Positions 1 to 9,562 are shown, counted from the stretch's first letter. The stretch: DNA of 64,000 bases from Streptomyces spinoverrucosus (GCF_015712165.1 NZ_JADPZX010000001.1:2356001-2420000), one strand, 5' to 3'. The notes: generated by a model from the sequence alone, not told the origin. Numbers and translations are program-made.

Positions 1-1355
1 CGTTCGTCCGGGACAGCGATCACCGCGGCCTCCAGGACGGCCGGATGCTCACAGAGGGCCTGTTCCACCTCGACGCTGGCGATGTTCTCGCCGCCGGAGA
101 TGATGACGTCCTTGCTGCGGTCCCGCAGCTCGATGTATCCGTCGGGGTGGATCACCCCGAGGTCGCCGGTGCGGAACCAGCCGTCGGGGGAGGCCTTTTC
201 GGTTGCGGCCGGGTCCTTCAAGTAGCCGAGCATGACGTTGTTGCCGCGCAGCGCGATCTCTCCCACCGACGCGCCGTCGCGCGGGACGTCGGCGCCGTTC
301 GCCGCGACGACGCGGACCGCGCAGGAGATCATGTTCCCCACGCCCTGCCGGGCCTTCAGCCGGGCCTGCTGGTGGGTGTCGAGCCCGTTCCACTCGGGAC
401 GCCAGTCGCAGATCATCGCCGGACCGAACGTCTCCGTGAGCCCGTACAAGTGGGTGACGTCGAAGCCCAGCTCCGCCATCCGCCGCAGGATCGCCGGACT
501 GGGCGGGGCCCCGCCGGTGGCTATCCGCACGGCCGGGGTGACGGGGGCTGCCTCCGGTGCGTACGCGATCATCGACAGCACGGTCGGGGCCCCGTTGAGA
601 TGGGTGACGCCCTCGTCGCGGATGAGCCGCCAGATCTCGGCCGGGTCGACCTTCGGCAGGCACACGTGGGTGGCCGCCGCGGCGGTCACCGCCCAGGGGA
701 AGCACCAGCCATTGCAGTGGAACATCGGAAGTGTCCACAAGTGCACGGCCGTTGGCGACAGCCCTGTGTGCCCCACCATGGCCAGCGCCTGCAGGTAGGC
801 GCCGCGATGGTGGTACATGACGCCCTTGGGCCTGCCGGTCGTGCCGGAGGTGTAGTTGACCGCCAGCAGGGCCCGCTCGTCCTGCGGGGTGATCGCGTGC
901 GGGACGGCGTCGGCGAGCAGCGACTCGTACGTTCCGTTGTCGCCCTCGCCCGCCCTGATGCGTACCGGCGGCGCGGTGACCAGCGCGAGGGCGGCGTCGA
1001 CGAGGTCGTCGAAGGCCGGGTCGTGGATCAGCACCGCCGCCTCGGAGTGCTCCAGGATGTACGCGATCTCCCGGGCGGACAGCCGGGTGTTCACCGCGAC
1101 GAGCGGCACCCCGGCCCAGGGCACGCCGAAGTGGGCCTCCAGCAGGACATGGGTGTTCGGCGCCAGCACGGCCACCGGGCGCCCGCCGGCCAGCGGGGTG
1201 AGCGCTCCGGCCAGGCGGCGGCACCGGTCGTGCAGTTGCGCGTACGTCCACCGCTGGTCGCCGTCCACCACCGCGAGTCGGTCGCCGTGTGCGGCGGCCG
1301 CACGGTCCAGGTAGGAAACGGGTGTGAGCGGTTCGAACGACAGGTCACCGGGCAT
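1..1355 (-). CDS. Acyl-CoA synthetase (AMP-forming), 3' end cut by window edge
   Basis: This is an adenylate-forming acyl-CoA ligase that activates a carboxylic acid as acyl-AMP and then acyl-CoA. About 451 codons are present and the C-terminal part lies beyond the left edge. The P-loop-like AMP-binding motif YTSGTTGRPKG is near residue 170, the adenine-binding region HLYGLTETFGP near 310, and the hinge region with GWFRTGDLG and ISGGENIASVEVE near the cut. The start is ATG at 1355, with GAGGTTCACCCG just upstream. It is the last gene of the minus-strand operon, 80 nt after the NAD(P)-dependent reductase, so it probably activates the acid made by the aldehyde dehydrogenase. The acid is not known; medium-chain or dicarboxylic acids are possible. 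Confidence 0.85.
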   Translation of the reverse strand, partial: MPGDLSFEPLTPVSYLDRAAAAHGDRLAVVDGDQRWTYAQLHDRCRRLAGALTPLAGGRPVAVLAPNTHVLLEAHFGVPWAGVPLVAVNTRLSAREIAYILEHSEAAVLIHDPAFDDLVDAALALVTAPPVRIRAGEGDNGTYESLLADAVPHAITPQDERALLAVNYTSGTTGRPKGVMYHHRGAYLQALAMVGHTGLSPTAVHLWTLPMFHCNGWCFPWAVTAAAATHVCLPKVDPAEIWRLIRDEGVTHLNGAPTVLSMIAYAPEAAPVTPAVRIATGGAPPSPAILRRMAELGFDVTHLYGLTETFGPAMICDWRPEWNGLDTHQQARLKARQGVGNMISCAVRVVAANGADVPRDGASVGEIALRGNNVMLGYLKDPAATEKASPDGWFRTGDLGVIHPDGYIELRDRSKDVIISGGENIASVEVEQALCEHPAVLEAAVIAVPDE

Positions 1356-1435
1356 CGGGTGAACCTCCTCTCGTATGCACGGTGCGGCGGATCCCGGTCC
1401 CGTCCGGGAGTGACCACACATCGGAGATCGGCTTC

Positions 1436-2464
1436 TCAGCGGCGCCAGGCGCCCTTGCTGGCAAGGGCGGCGACGGGAAGGTCGGCCATGGTCCGCAAGC
1501 CCGGCGCGGCCCCGACGGCAGCGACCACGGCGTTGCTCGCCACGGCCACGGTGGACAGGAAGCTCTCGTATCCGCCCGGCACCCTGACCTCGACGGTCTG
1601 CTCGTCGCCTTCGATGACGCAGGCGTCGCCGTCCTCCATGGGGTCGCCGGGCTGGAAGAGCCCGAAGTGGATGCCGAGTTCGATGACGGCCTCACCGCCG
1701 CTCAGCCCACGTGCGCCGTGCAGCACGGCGGCCACCGTCCCCGGCTCGATCCGGATGTGCTCGCCGCTCCGTGGCTCGGCGGCCAGCAGCGCGGGGCGGG
1801 GCGCATCGACGACGATCTCGTCCAGGTCCCGGCCGAGACCGGCCGCCAGCGCCGCCACCGACTGCTCGAAGCCGACATGCCCGATCACCCGGCCGGCGCC
1901 CTGCTCGGCTGCGAAGCGCTCCTCGGTCAGGCCCAGACCGAATTTCGTCAGGATGGCGCCGTAGCGCGACATGTCGGCGGTGCGCCGGATCCGCACCCGC
2001 CGCACCCGCTGGGTCAGGCTGCTCAGCAGCAGCGGCAGGGTGTCCATGATCATGCCCGGGTTGCAGCCGGTGCCGAGCACCGCGACCCCGTGCTCCACCG
2101 CGAGCTTGTCGAGCCGGCCGGAGACCTCGGGATGGCTGAGGAACGGATGACCGAGTTCCTCGCAGATGCTCACCACGTTCATCCCCCGCCGCACCAGCGC
2201 CGACAGCACCGGCTCGACAGCGTCCAGCATCGAGGTGGTGGCAACCATCGCGACATCGGCCAAGGGCAGTGCGTCGGGGTCCGCGACGACGGCGGTCCCG
2301 GACGGCGTGCCGCCCAGCAACTCTCCGAGATCGCGGCCGACCCGCTCCGGGGAGATGTCCGCCGCCCCGACCAGCGTGCAGTCCCTGCGGCCCGCCAGCG
2401 CCCGCCCGATCGCCAGGCCCGTGGCTCCCAGCCCTACCAGAGCAATGCGCGTGGTGTCCGTCAT
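1436..2464 (-). CDS. NAD(P)-binding reductase, DapB / 2,4-diaminopentanoate dehydrogenase-like
   Basis: This 342-residue protein opens with a Rossmann motif (ALVGLGATGLAIGRAL, residues 8-23). It carries the segments NVVSICEELGHPF and GTGCNPGMIMDTLP, which resemble the NAD(P)-dependent amine dehydrogenases related to dihydrodipicolinate reductase (2,4-diaminopentanoate dehydrogenase type). Such enzymes deaminate or reduce an amine or imine on a short chain. The start is ATG at 2464, behind a good ribosome site (GAAGGCGG), and lies 14 nt after the aldehyde dehydrogenase stop, so the two are cotranscribed. The substrate cannot be told from sequence. Together with the gamma-glutamyl ligase and hydrolase genes it points to amine catabolism. 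Confidence 0.7.
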   Translation of the reverse strand: MTDTTRIALVGLGATGLAIGRALAGRRDCTLVGAADISPERVGRDLGELLGGTPSGTAVVADPDALPLADVAMVATTSMLDAVEPVLSALVRRGMNVVSICEELGHPFLSHPEVSGRLDKLAVEHGVAVLGTGCNPGMIMDTLPLLLSSLTQRVRRVRIRRTADMSRYGAILTKFGLGLTEERFAAEQGAGRVIGHVGFEQSVAALAAGLGRDLDEIVVDAPRPALLAAEPRSGEHIRIEPGTVAAVLHGARGLSGGEAVIELGIHFGLFQPGDPMEDGDACVIEGDEQTVEVRVPGGYESFLSTVAVASNAVVAAVGAAPGLRTMADLPVAALASKGAWRR

Positions 2465-2478
2465 GTGTCCGCCTTCCA

Positions 2479-3984
2479 TCATGTGAGAGCGATCCAGGTG
2501 GTCTTCAGGGCGGTGAACTTCTCCAGGCCGTGGACGCTCTTGTCGGAGCCGTGGCCGGAGAGTTTGCGCCCGCCGAAGGGCACGGACGAGTCGCCCTCCT
2601 CGAAGCAGTTGACCCACACCACGCCCGCCTCGATGGCACGGGACATGCGGTGGGCGCGGGCGAGGTCGGCGGTCCACACCGAGGAACCGAGGCCGTAGTC
2701 CGAGTTGTTCGCGATCCGGACGGCCGACTCCTCGTCGGAGAAGGTGAGTACGGACAGCACCGGCCCGAAGATCTCGTGCTGGGCGAGCCGGCTGTCGGGG
2801 TCGACGTCCACGAACACGGCCGGGTCCATGTACCAGCCGGGGCCGGTGCGCGGACTGTCGGAGCCGTGGACCAGCTTGGCCCCGCTGCTGATGCCCGAGG
2901 TGACTTCGGCGAGGACCTCGCGGCGGTGCCGTTCGCTGGAGAGCGGGCCGAACTGGGTCGCCGGGTCGAGCGGGTCGCCGATGCGAAGTGCTGCCAGGTG
3001 CTCGACCACGCCCGCGACGACGGTGTCCCGGATCGACTCGTGGACGATCAGCCGCGATCCGGCGGTGCACATCTGGCCGGAGTTGAAGTGGATCGCCCAG
3101 GCGGCCGTCTCGATGGCCTTCGCCATGTCCGGCGCGTCCGGAAAGATGATGTTCGGCGACTTCCCGCCGAGCTCCAGCCACACCGGCTTGGCGTTGGACT
3201 CGGCCGCGTACCCCAGCAGTTGCTTGCCGACGTCGGTGGAGCCGGTGAACGTCAGGGTCGCGACGTCGGGGTGCCGCCCCAGCGCGGCGCCGGTCACCGA
3301 CCCGCTGCCGGTGACGACCTGGAACACCCCGGCCGGCACACCGGCCTGGTGCGCCAGTTCGGCTGCCCGCAGCATGGACAGCGGCGACTGGCTGGCGGGC
3401 TTGAGCACGACGCTGTTGCCCGCGACCAGCGCGGCGGGCACCTTGAAGGTCGACAGTGTCATGGGGAAGTTCCACGGGGTGATCGCGGCGATCACCCCGA
3501 GGGGTTCCCGGGTGACCAGGGCCACCGCCTCGCCGCGGCCCCGCGGTGACTCGTCCATCAGCTTGTCGGCGAGTTCGCCGTACCACCGGATGAGGTTGAT
3601 CGTGGTGCGCAGTTCCACGGACCGGGCCGTGACGACCGGCTTGCCCATCTCCATGGCCACCAGGAGCGCGAGTTCGTCCCGGTGCCGGTCCAGCAGATCG
3701 GCCCAGCGGATCAGGATCTCGCCCCGCTCACGGGGCTCGAGCCCCGCCCAGCGGCGGTCCAGGAAGGCCTGCCGGGCGCCCCGGACTGCTCGGTCGACAT
3801 CGCCTTCGTCGGCGGCCGGAAGGTGTACGAGAACCGAGCCGTCACGTGGCGTGACCAGCGGCAGGGTGGCTCCGCCCCGGGCCTGCGCCCACTCACCGTC
3901 CACCCACATGGCCGCCGGAAGGCGGGTGGATTCCAGCAGGTCCAGCCAGTCCTGCCGCGTCGTCGGGGTCGGAGTCCGCGTCAT
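2479..3984 (-). CDS. NAD(P)+-dependent aldehyde dehydrogenase
   Basis: A 501-residue aldehyde dehydrogenase of the usual family length. It has the cofactor motif FTGSTDVGKQLL (G-S-T-x-V-G), the catalytic Glu motif LELGGKSPNI, and the nucleophilic Cys in NSGQMCTAGSRL. It oxidises an aldehyde to the acid. Within a gamma-glutamylation pathway the natural substrate would be a gamma-glutamyl-aminoaldehyde, as for PuuC, before the hydrolase releases glutamate. The start is taken as ATG 3984; an in-frame ATG at 3996 adds four residues, and neither has a strong ribosome site. It lies 47 nt downstream of the class I GATase gene and 14 nt upstream of the reductase gene. Confidence 0.88.
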   Translation of the reverse strand: MTRTPTPTTRQDWLDLLESTRLPAAMWVDGEWAQARGGATLPLVTPRDGSVLVHLPAADEGDVDRAVRGARQAFLDRRWAGLEPRERGEILIRWADLLDRHRDELALLVAMEMGKPVVTARSVELRTTINLIRWYGELADKLMDESPRGRGEAVALVTREPLGVIAAITPWNFPMTLSTFKVPAALVAGNSVVLKPASQSPLSMLRAAELAHQAGVPAGVFQVVTGSGSVTGAALGRHPDVATLTFTGSTDVGKQLLGYAAESNAKPVWLELGGKSPNIIFPDAPDMAKAIETAAWAIHFNSGQMCTAGSRLIVHESIRDTVVAGVVEHLAALRIGDPLDPATQFGPLSSERHRREVLAEVTSGISSGAKLVHGSDSPRTGPGWYMDPAVFVDVDPDSRLAQHEIFGPVLSVLTFSDEESAVRIANNSDYGLGSSVWTADLARAHRMSRAIEAGVVWVNCFEEGDSSVPFGGRKLSGHGSDKSVHGLEKFTALKTTWIALT

Positions 3985-4031
3985 GATCAACACCATTCTC
4001 TGGTCGGCGGGGGTTTCGTTTGCTGTCCCGG

Positions 4032-4817
4032 TCAGCGGGGCTGTCCGGTGGAGACCGACTGCCCGGCGCGCCTCTGGAGCGCCTGCCCGGCGGCGTCGAC
4101 CAGCCAGCCGAAGACCGGGTCCGGCGTCTGCTGCCACTCGGGGTGCCACTGCACACCGAGTACGGGATGGCCGGGCATCTCGGTGCACTCGACGACGCCG
4201 TCGGCGGCGCGTCCGGACACCGCCAGCCCGTTTCCGCAGACCTCGACGGCCTGGTGGTGCCAGGAGTTGACCTGCGCGCGGGAGCCGTAGATCGACGCGG
4301 CCAGCGATCCTGGGGAGAACCGCACGACGTGGTCGCCGGCCCCGTCGGTGAGGGCTGCCTGCCGCGAGTAGTGCTCGACGACGCTCGGGGGTATGTCGGC
4401 GACGAGCCGCCCGCCGAAGGCGACGTTGAGCAGTTGGTGGCCCCGGCACACCCCGAGCACGGGCACACTCGCGGCGACCGCGCCGTGGATCAGCAGGGCC
4501 TCGTAGGCGTCCCGCTCGATGTCGTGGGCCATGCTGTTCAGCCTCGGGTCCGCGCCGGTTGCCTCCCCCGCGTCGCCGCCCCAGCGGTTGGGATGGATGT
4601 CCTGGCCGCCGGTGACGAGCAGGCCGTCCAGGCGGCGCATCGTCTCGATGGACCCCGCCTCGAAGGGCAGGTGCACCGGGATGCCGCCGGCTTCGGCGAC
4701 ACAGCGGGCGTAGTCGGAGAAGTACTGGTCGACATGACGGCCGGCGTATCTGGCGTCCATGCCGCTGAGCAGGCTCGCGCTCAGCCGACGGCCGGTGATA
4801 CCGATGAGGGGGCGCAT
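4032..4817 (-). CDS. Gamma-glutamyl-gamma-aminobutyrate hydrolase-like class I GATase (peptidase C26)
   Basis: This 261-residue protein belongs to the PuuD / peptidase C26 branch of the glutamine amidotransferase fold. The nucleophilic elbow GVCRGHQLLN supplies the Cys and VQWHPEW supplies the His. LLVTGGQDIHPNRWGG is the typical substrate-side segment of gamma-glutamyl-GABA hydrolases. The expected reaction is hydrolysis of the gamma-glutamyl amide after aldehyde oxidation, returning glutamate and the free amino acid. Its ATG shares one base with the TGA of the alcohol dehydrogenase gene (TGATG), so translation is coupled. Its pairing with a glutamine-synthetase-like ligase in the same operon is the main argument for a gamma-glutamylation pathway. 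Confidence 0.85.
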   Translation of the reverse strand: MRPLIGITGRRLSASLLSGMDARYAGRHVDQYFSDYARCVAEAGGIPVHLPFEAGSIETMRRLDGLLVTGGQDIHPNRWGGDAGEATGADPRLNSMAHDIERDAYEALLIHGAVAASVPVLGVCRGHQLLNVAFGGRLVADIPPSVVEHYSRQAALTDGAGDHVVRFSPGSLAASIYGSRAQVNSWHHQAVEVCGNGLAVSGRAADGVVECTEMPGHPVLGVQWHPEWQQTPDPVFGWLVDAAGQALQRRAGQSVSTGQPR

Positions 4818-5923
4818 CAGACCTCCCCGATGTCGGCGACCACGCGGGTCGCCCGTCCTTGTGCCAGCAGCTCGAAGCCCTCGTTGATCCCGGGGAGCGT
4901 GACGTGCTCGGACACCATGTCGTCAAGCAGCAGCCGGCCCTGGAGATAGAGGTCGACGTAGCGCGGGATATCCGTCTTGAACTGGTTCGAGCCCATGAAG
5001 GAGCCCTGCAGGCGCTTCTCCTGAAGGAACAGTTCCGGCCCGCTGACCCGGATCGGCGTGTGCTCCGGCACCATGCCGACGACCGTGGCGAGTCCGCCGG
5101 GGCGCAGCATCGCGAAGGCCTGTTCCACCGTCGTACTCCGCCCGACCGCCTCGAAGGCGAAGTCGGCGCCGCCACCGGTGATGTCGCGTACGGCCTCGAC
5201 CGGGTCGGACTCGCCCGCGTGCAGGGCGTGCGTGGCGCCGAACCGCTCGGCTGCCTTGAGCTTCTCCGGGATCAGGTCCACGGCGATGATCTGCGTCGCG
5301 CCCGCGATCCTGGCGCCCTGGATGGCGGCCGTGCCGATCCCGCCGGTGCCGATCACCACCACGCTGCTGCCCGGCTCCACGCGGGCGCCGCGGAAGACCG
5401 CGCCCAGACCCGTGGTCACCGCGCAGCCGAGGATGCTTGCCGGGGCCATCGGCATGTCGGAAGGGATCCGTACGAGGGCGTTCTGATGGACCACCATCGC
5501 CTGGGCGAAGGCGCCGATCCCCGCCGTCGGCCGCACCGGGCGCCCGGCGGCGTTCACCAGCCGGGGACCGGGCCGCTGGTGGGAGAGCCGGGACCGGTTC
5601 TCGCACAGCGTGAGGCGGCCGCCGGTGCAGTAGCGGCATCGGCCGCAGAAGACCGACAGACAGGTGACGACGTGGTCGCCGACCCGCAGCCCCACCACAT
5701 CGGCCCCCACCGCCTCCACCACACCCGATGCCTCGTGACCGAGCACGATCGGCGGTTCCGACGCGAAGGTTCCGTCGATCTCGTGCAGGTCCGAGTGGCA
5801 CAGGCCTGCGCTGACCACTCGTACCAGGACCTCGTCCGGTCCCGGTACATCGAGCCTCAGCTTCTCGATCTCCAGCCGGCCGGGCGCGGTGTTCAGTACC
5901 GCCGCGTCGACGAGCGCCGTCAT
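4817..5923 (-). CDS. Zinc-dependent alcohol dehydrogenase (class III-like MDR)
   Basis: A 368-residue medium-chain Zn alcohol dehydrogenase. GLCHSDLHEIDG and GHEASGVVEAVG give the catalytic zinc site. The structural zinc site is a four-Cys lobe, CGRCRYCTGGRLTLC (C-x2-C-x2-C-x7-C). The NAD fold starts at VIGTGGIGTAAIQGA. It would oxidise an alcohol to the aldehyde used by the neighbouring aldehyde dehydrogenase. Starts and stops overlap on both sides (TGATG with the upstream synthetase and with the downstream hydrolase), showing tight operon structure. The closest named group is the formaldehyde or S-hydroxymethyl-thiol type, but length and motifs alone do not settle the substrate. Confidence 0.85.
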   Translation of the reverse strand: MTALVDAAVLNTAPGRLEIEKLRLDVPGPDEVLVRVVSAGLCHSDLHEIDGTFASEPPIVLGHEASGVVEAVGADVVGLRVGDHVVTCLSVFCGRCRYCTGGRLTLCENRSRLSHQRPGPRLVNAAGRPVRPTAGIGAFAQAMVVHQNALVRIPSDMPMAPASILGCAVTTGLGAVFRGARVEPGSSVVVIGTGGIGTAAIQGARIAGATQIIAVDLIPEKLKAAERFGATHALHAGESDPVEAVRDITGGGADFAFEAVGRSTTVEQAFAMLRPGGLATVVGMVPEHTPIRVSGPELFLQEKRLQGSFMGSNQFKTDIPRYVDLYLQGRLLLDDMVSEHVTLPGINEGFELLAQGRATRVVADIGEV

Positions 5924-7295
5924 CACGGCAGCTCGAAGTAGCGGTTGGACTCCCACGTGGTGAGGTCGGCGTCGGGGTCGCCGCCGGTGGTGTGGAATTG
6001 CAGCCACTCCCAGCGCCTGGTGCCCAGCCAGTAGTCGACGAGATCCTGACCCAGCACGCCCGCCAGCAACTCGTCGGCTTCCAGCGCGGCGGCGGCCTTG
6101 CTGATGCTGTCCGGGATCCTCGCCGTCCCCGGGGGCAGGCACCAGGCCATCTGCTCGAACGGTGCCGGCGGGTCGATCTTGCCCTCCAGGCCGGCCAGAC
6201 CGCCGGCCAGCACCGCCGCGAGTACGAGGTAGATGTTCGCGTCCGCGCCCGGGGTCCGGTACTCCAGCCGGGAGTACTTCGGGTGACCGGTCACGGCGCG
6301 GACGGCCGCGCTCTTGTTGGCGATACCCCAGGTGACCGTGGTCGGGGGCCGTCGAGGTCGACCAGGCGGCGGTAGGAGGTGATCTGCGGCAGCGCGAAGG
6401 ATGTCGCTCCCGGCAGCGTGGCCATGACGCCACCGAGGAAGTGGGTCATGACCTTCGAGGGGCCGGACTCCTCGTAGAAGACGTTCTGTCCGTCCTGCTC
6501 CAGGGATACGTTGACGTGTGACGCCTGCCCGTAGCCGGCCGTCGGCTTGGCCATGAAAGTGACGCAGTGGTCCAGTCCGAACGCCACTTCGCGCATGACC
6601 TGCCGGGTGCGGGCCCAGGAGTCGGCGACGGTCACGGGGTCGGCCGGGGCGAGGTTGAGCTCGATCTGCCCTGCGGCGGCCTCGTCGTTCCACGCCTCCC
6701 AGTCGATGCCGAGCTCGTCCAGCCGGCGGGCGACCGCCGACATGTAGTCGTCCCAGTCCTTGGACTTGGCGAGGTGGTACGCCGATCCCGCGGCCCCGCC
6801 CAGCGGGGTCAGGTCCTGGTAGTTCTTCCGGCGGGCCTCGTGGACGGACTCCTCGAAGACCGTGGCCTCGATCTCGATCGCCGCCTTGGCCCGGTAGCCC
6901 AGGCCGTCCAGCCGGTCCGTCAGGCGGCGCAGGGTGTTGCGCGGACAGGCCGGGAGCGGCTGCCCCTCCTTGTCCCGGAAATCTCCGAGGACGGCCGCGC
7001 GCCCCGGAGCCCATTCGACGATGGTCGAGGGGTCCAGGTGCAGCAGGATGTCGGGCAGGTCGCCACGCCAGGACGGCATGGCGAAACCGAACACCGGGAC
7101 GTTGCCCAGGTCGAGGCCGAAGGCCACGTCGGCGAACGCGAAGCCGGACGTCAGGCCGGACTCCAGCTTGCGCGGCGAGACGTTCTTCCCGATGAACGCC
7201 CCTTCGAGGTTGGTGCCCTCGACCCTGACGGAGGTGATGTTCCGTTCGCGGAGCCAGTCACCGATGTTCTCGGGCGTGTCAAGCATGTCAGGCAT
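5923..7295 (-). pseudogene. Glutamine synthetase-like gamma-glutamyl-amine ligase, disrupted by a -1 frameshift
   Basis: Two reading frames together encode one glutamine-synthetase-family protein of about 457 residues. The first frame (start ATG 7295) carries the beta-grasp region, AAIEIEATVFEE, GQIELNLAP and MAKPTAGYGQASHVNVSL, then reads out of family after SYRRLVDLDGP. The C-terminal half (TWGIANKSAAVRAV, SRLEYRTPGADANIYL, to NRYFELP) continues in the next frame. The break is at a run of five G (five C in the coding strand) at 6344-6348; one more C restores DGPPTTVTWG. The protein would ligate glutamate to an amine, as GlnA3/PuuA-type enzymes do, rather than make glutamine. It overlaps the SCP2-like gene by 8 nt and the alcohol dehydrogenase start by 1 nt. 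Either the gene is inactivated or the base was lost in sequencing. Confidence 0.85.
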
Positions 7296-7914
7296 GGAAC
7301 CTCACCTTCAGGGACGCGCCGGCCATCACGGACAGCTGGGGAAGGGTGCCGCGGACGGACACGGCTCCGGTGAAGACCGCGTCGAGGAAGGTGTCGGTCC
7401 CCGTGAACACCCGGGCGAGCGTGTGGGAAGGGCCGCTGATCACGTAACGCGGCAGACCGTCACCGAGGACGTACTCGCTCTGCTCGTCCTCGCAGGTGAC
7501 CACGAGTTGCCCGGGCATCCCCGGATCCGAGCCGGTGAACTCCCAGAAGCCGGTGGCGGCGTCCCGCCACGGTGGCAGCGGCGGTTCCAGCACGCTGTGC
7601 ACGTCGTCGGCCAGGGGGGCCGTCGGTTCGGATCCCCGTACCTCGACGATGGTGAAGCGGTCCGCGAGATCCACGATGAGCACGAGATCGCGATCGGCGG
7701 CGGCCCCGTGGTCGACCCTGCACTCGCCGTCGGCGAAGCGGATCGTCACCGCCTGGGGGTCGTCCTTCGACCGCACGACGACGGTGCCGCTCAGGCCCCG
7801 CAGCACCGGCAGCAGCTCCGGGACACGGGCGCTGGCACGAAGCGTCCGTGCGACCGACAGCACCAGCGGAGTGGGATCGTCCTCGGTTACGACAGAGACA
7901 GCCGATCGGGTCAT
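7288..7914 (-). CDS. SCP2-like small-molecule-binding protein
   Basis: A 208-residue soluble protein with no known catalytic motif. Its C-terminal part (FTGTDTFLDAVFTGAVSVRG, then LPQLSVMAGASLKVRF) resembles the end of sterol-carrier-protein-2 domains, and the middle has the alternating beta pattern of that fold. ATG 7914 is preferred over GTG 7923 because AGGAAG sits 8 nt before the ATG and is too close to the GTG. It overlaps the synthetase start by 8 nt and follows the monooxygenase by 49 nt. A role in binding a hydrophobic pathway intermediate is plausible but only inferred from the fold resemblance. Confidence 0.5.
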   Translation of the reverse strand: MTRSAVSVVTEDDPTPLVLSVARTLRASARVPELLPVLRGLSGTVVVRSKDDPQAVTIRFADGECRVDHGAAADRDLVLIVDLADRFTIVEVRGSEPTAPLADDVHSVLEPPLPPWRDAATGFWEFTGSDPGMPGQLVVTCEDEQSEYVLGDGLPRYVISGPSHTLARVFTGTDTFLDAVFTGAVSVRGTLPQLSVMAGASLKVRFHA

Positions 7915-7963
7915 GGCCGGCACTTCCTGTTCATGGTCAACTGGTCAGCTCACTCGGGGGGTT

Positions 7964-9562
7964 TCAGGCGGCCGAAATCGTCGTCGCGGACGCGGCAGCG
8001 GCGGTGCGGGAGAAATTCGGCGCCCGGGTGACGAGGTGATAGCTCTTCGGGTCGAAGCGCCGGGTGCGCCACCAGTACTCGGCGTTCATGCCCGGCCACA
8101 GGGTGTCGATCCGGCCGCCCTCGCCCTGGTACCAGCCCTCGCAGCCGGAGCCGTAGACGCTTCCGGACAGCCGGCTCTGCGTCTTCCAGTACGAGCGGCG
8201 CTGCACGTCGAGCCGTACGTCCAGCGCGGACAGCCCGCGCCGGCGCATCAGCTCCAGCGCGCCGGTGATGTACCGGACCTGGCACTCGATCATGAAGGCG
8301 TACGATCCCGCGCCGATCGCGGTGTTGGGCCCGGAGATCAGGAAGAGGTTCGGGTAGCCGGAGACGGTGATACCCAGGTGGGTCTGGGCGCCGTCCGACC
8401 ACGCGTCGTGGAGTTCGGTCCCGCCGGTGCCGAAGACCTTCATCGGCATGAAGCCCTCGACCGCGAAGCCGGTATTGAAGACGATGGTGTCGACCGGCCG
8501 CTCCACGCCGTCCGGACCGACCACCGCGCGGGGCCGCACTTCGGTCAGCGCGCTGGGGATCAGCTCCACGTTCTCCCGCAGCAGCGCCGGGTACCAGTCG
8601 TCGGACATGATGCGCCGCTTGCACCCGACGCTGTAGTCAGGGGTGACCGCCCGGCGCAGCTCCGGGTCCGGGATCGAACGCTCGATGAACTCCTCGGCGT
8701 ACCGCTGCTGCTTGCCGACCGTCTCGTTCTGCTTCTCGAAGGCGTACGCCACCTTGTCGTTGCCCCAGAAGCGGCGCCAGCGCTGCGCCTTGAGCACGAA
8801 CGGCAGGTGCCGGTAGACCGCCGCCTCGATCCGGCCGATCGGCCGGTCGTCGCGCGGGAACACCCAGGGCGCGGAGCGCTGGTAGACGTACACCTGCTCC
8901 GCGTCCCGGGCGATGCACGGCACGAGCTGTGCGGCGCTCGCACCGCTGCCGATGGCGGCGATACGGCGCCCCGAGGCGTCGAAGGAGGCGTCCCACTCGG
9001 CCGAGTGCAGTACCTGGCCCTCGAACTGGTCCAGGCCGGGGATGCTGGGGATGGCCGGTGTGCTGAGGTGCCCGGTCGCGTTGACGACGACGTTCGCGGT
9101 GTACGTCGCGCCCGAGCGGGTGGAGATCTGCCACAGCTGCTCGTTCTCGGCGTACCGCATCTCCGTGACGTCGGTGCCGAACCTGATGTGGCGGCGGATG
9201 CCGTACTTCTCCGACAGGCCGATCAGGTACCGCTGAAGCTCGGCGCCGCCGGCGTACAGGCGGGACCAGCCGGGGTTCGGCTCGAAGGACAGCGAGTACT
9301 GGAGGATCGACGTGTCGACGGCGATCCCGGGGTAGGTGTTCGCCCGCCAGGTGCCGCCTACCTCCTCGGCACGCTCAAGGACGGCCAGGGAGTCGACCCC
9401 TATCTCCTTGAGCTTGATCGCGGCACAGATCCCGCCCATCCCGGAGCCGATGACGACGACCGCGTAGCGGCCGCCCGGCGCGGGGGCGGTGTGCCGGCTC
9501 CGGCTCTGGCCGGGTACCGAGTCCGGTCGGCCCGGTTGCGCCGTCGCGCGAGCGAGATCCAT
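7964..9562 (-). CDS. Flavin-containing monooxygenase, Baeyer-Villiger type
   Basis: This 532-residue FAD/NADPH monooxygenase has the N-terminal FAD motif VVIGSGMGGICAA (around 35-47) after a short Ala/Pro leader. It has the Baeyer-Villiger-type fingerprint FEGQVLHSAEWD (F-x-G-x3-H-x3-W-D), a second Rossmann motif IGSGASAAQLVP, and the C-terminal motif FNTGFAVEGF. It would insert oxygen into a ketone or oxidise an amine nitrogen. The start is ATG 9562 with GAGAGGA about 8 nt upstream. It lies between the PhyH-type dioxygenase (55 nt gap) and the SCP2-like gene (49 nt gap). In an amine-degradation operon N-oxygenation is as likely as Baeyer-Villiger chemistry; the sequence does not distinguish them. 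Confidence 0.87.
   Translation of the reverse strand: MDLARATAQPGRPDSVPGQSRSRHTAPAPGGRYAVVVIGSGMGGICAAIKLKEIGVDSLAVLERAEEVGGTWRANTYPGIAVDTSILQYSLSFEPNPGWSRLYAGGAELQRYLIGLSEKYGIRRHIRFGTDVTEMRYAENEQLWQISTRSGATYTANVVVNATGHLSTPAIPSIPGLDQFEGQVLHSAEWDASFDASGRRIAAIGSGASAAQLVPCIARDAEQVYVYQRSAPWVFPRDDRPIGRIEAAVYRHLPFVLKAQRWRRFWGNDKVAYAFEKQNETVGKQQRYAEEFIERSIPDPELRRAVTPDYSVGCKRRIMSDDWYPALLRENVELIPSALTEVRPRAVVGPDGVERPVDTIVFNTGFAVEGFMPMKVFGTGGTELHDAWSDGAQTHLGITVSGYPNLFLISGPNTAIGAGSYAFMIECQVRYITGALELMRRRGLSALDVRLDVQRRSYWKTQSRLSGSVYGSGCEGWYQGEGGRIDTLWPGMNAEYWWRTRRFDPKSYHLVTRAPNFSRTAAAASATTISAA

Noticed and set aside
45..1964. Long plus-strand open frame opposite the acyl-CoA ligase and reductase genes
   Set aside because: It is the GC-rich shadow of the minus-strand genes; the translated sequence shows no domain and spans two real genes.
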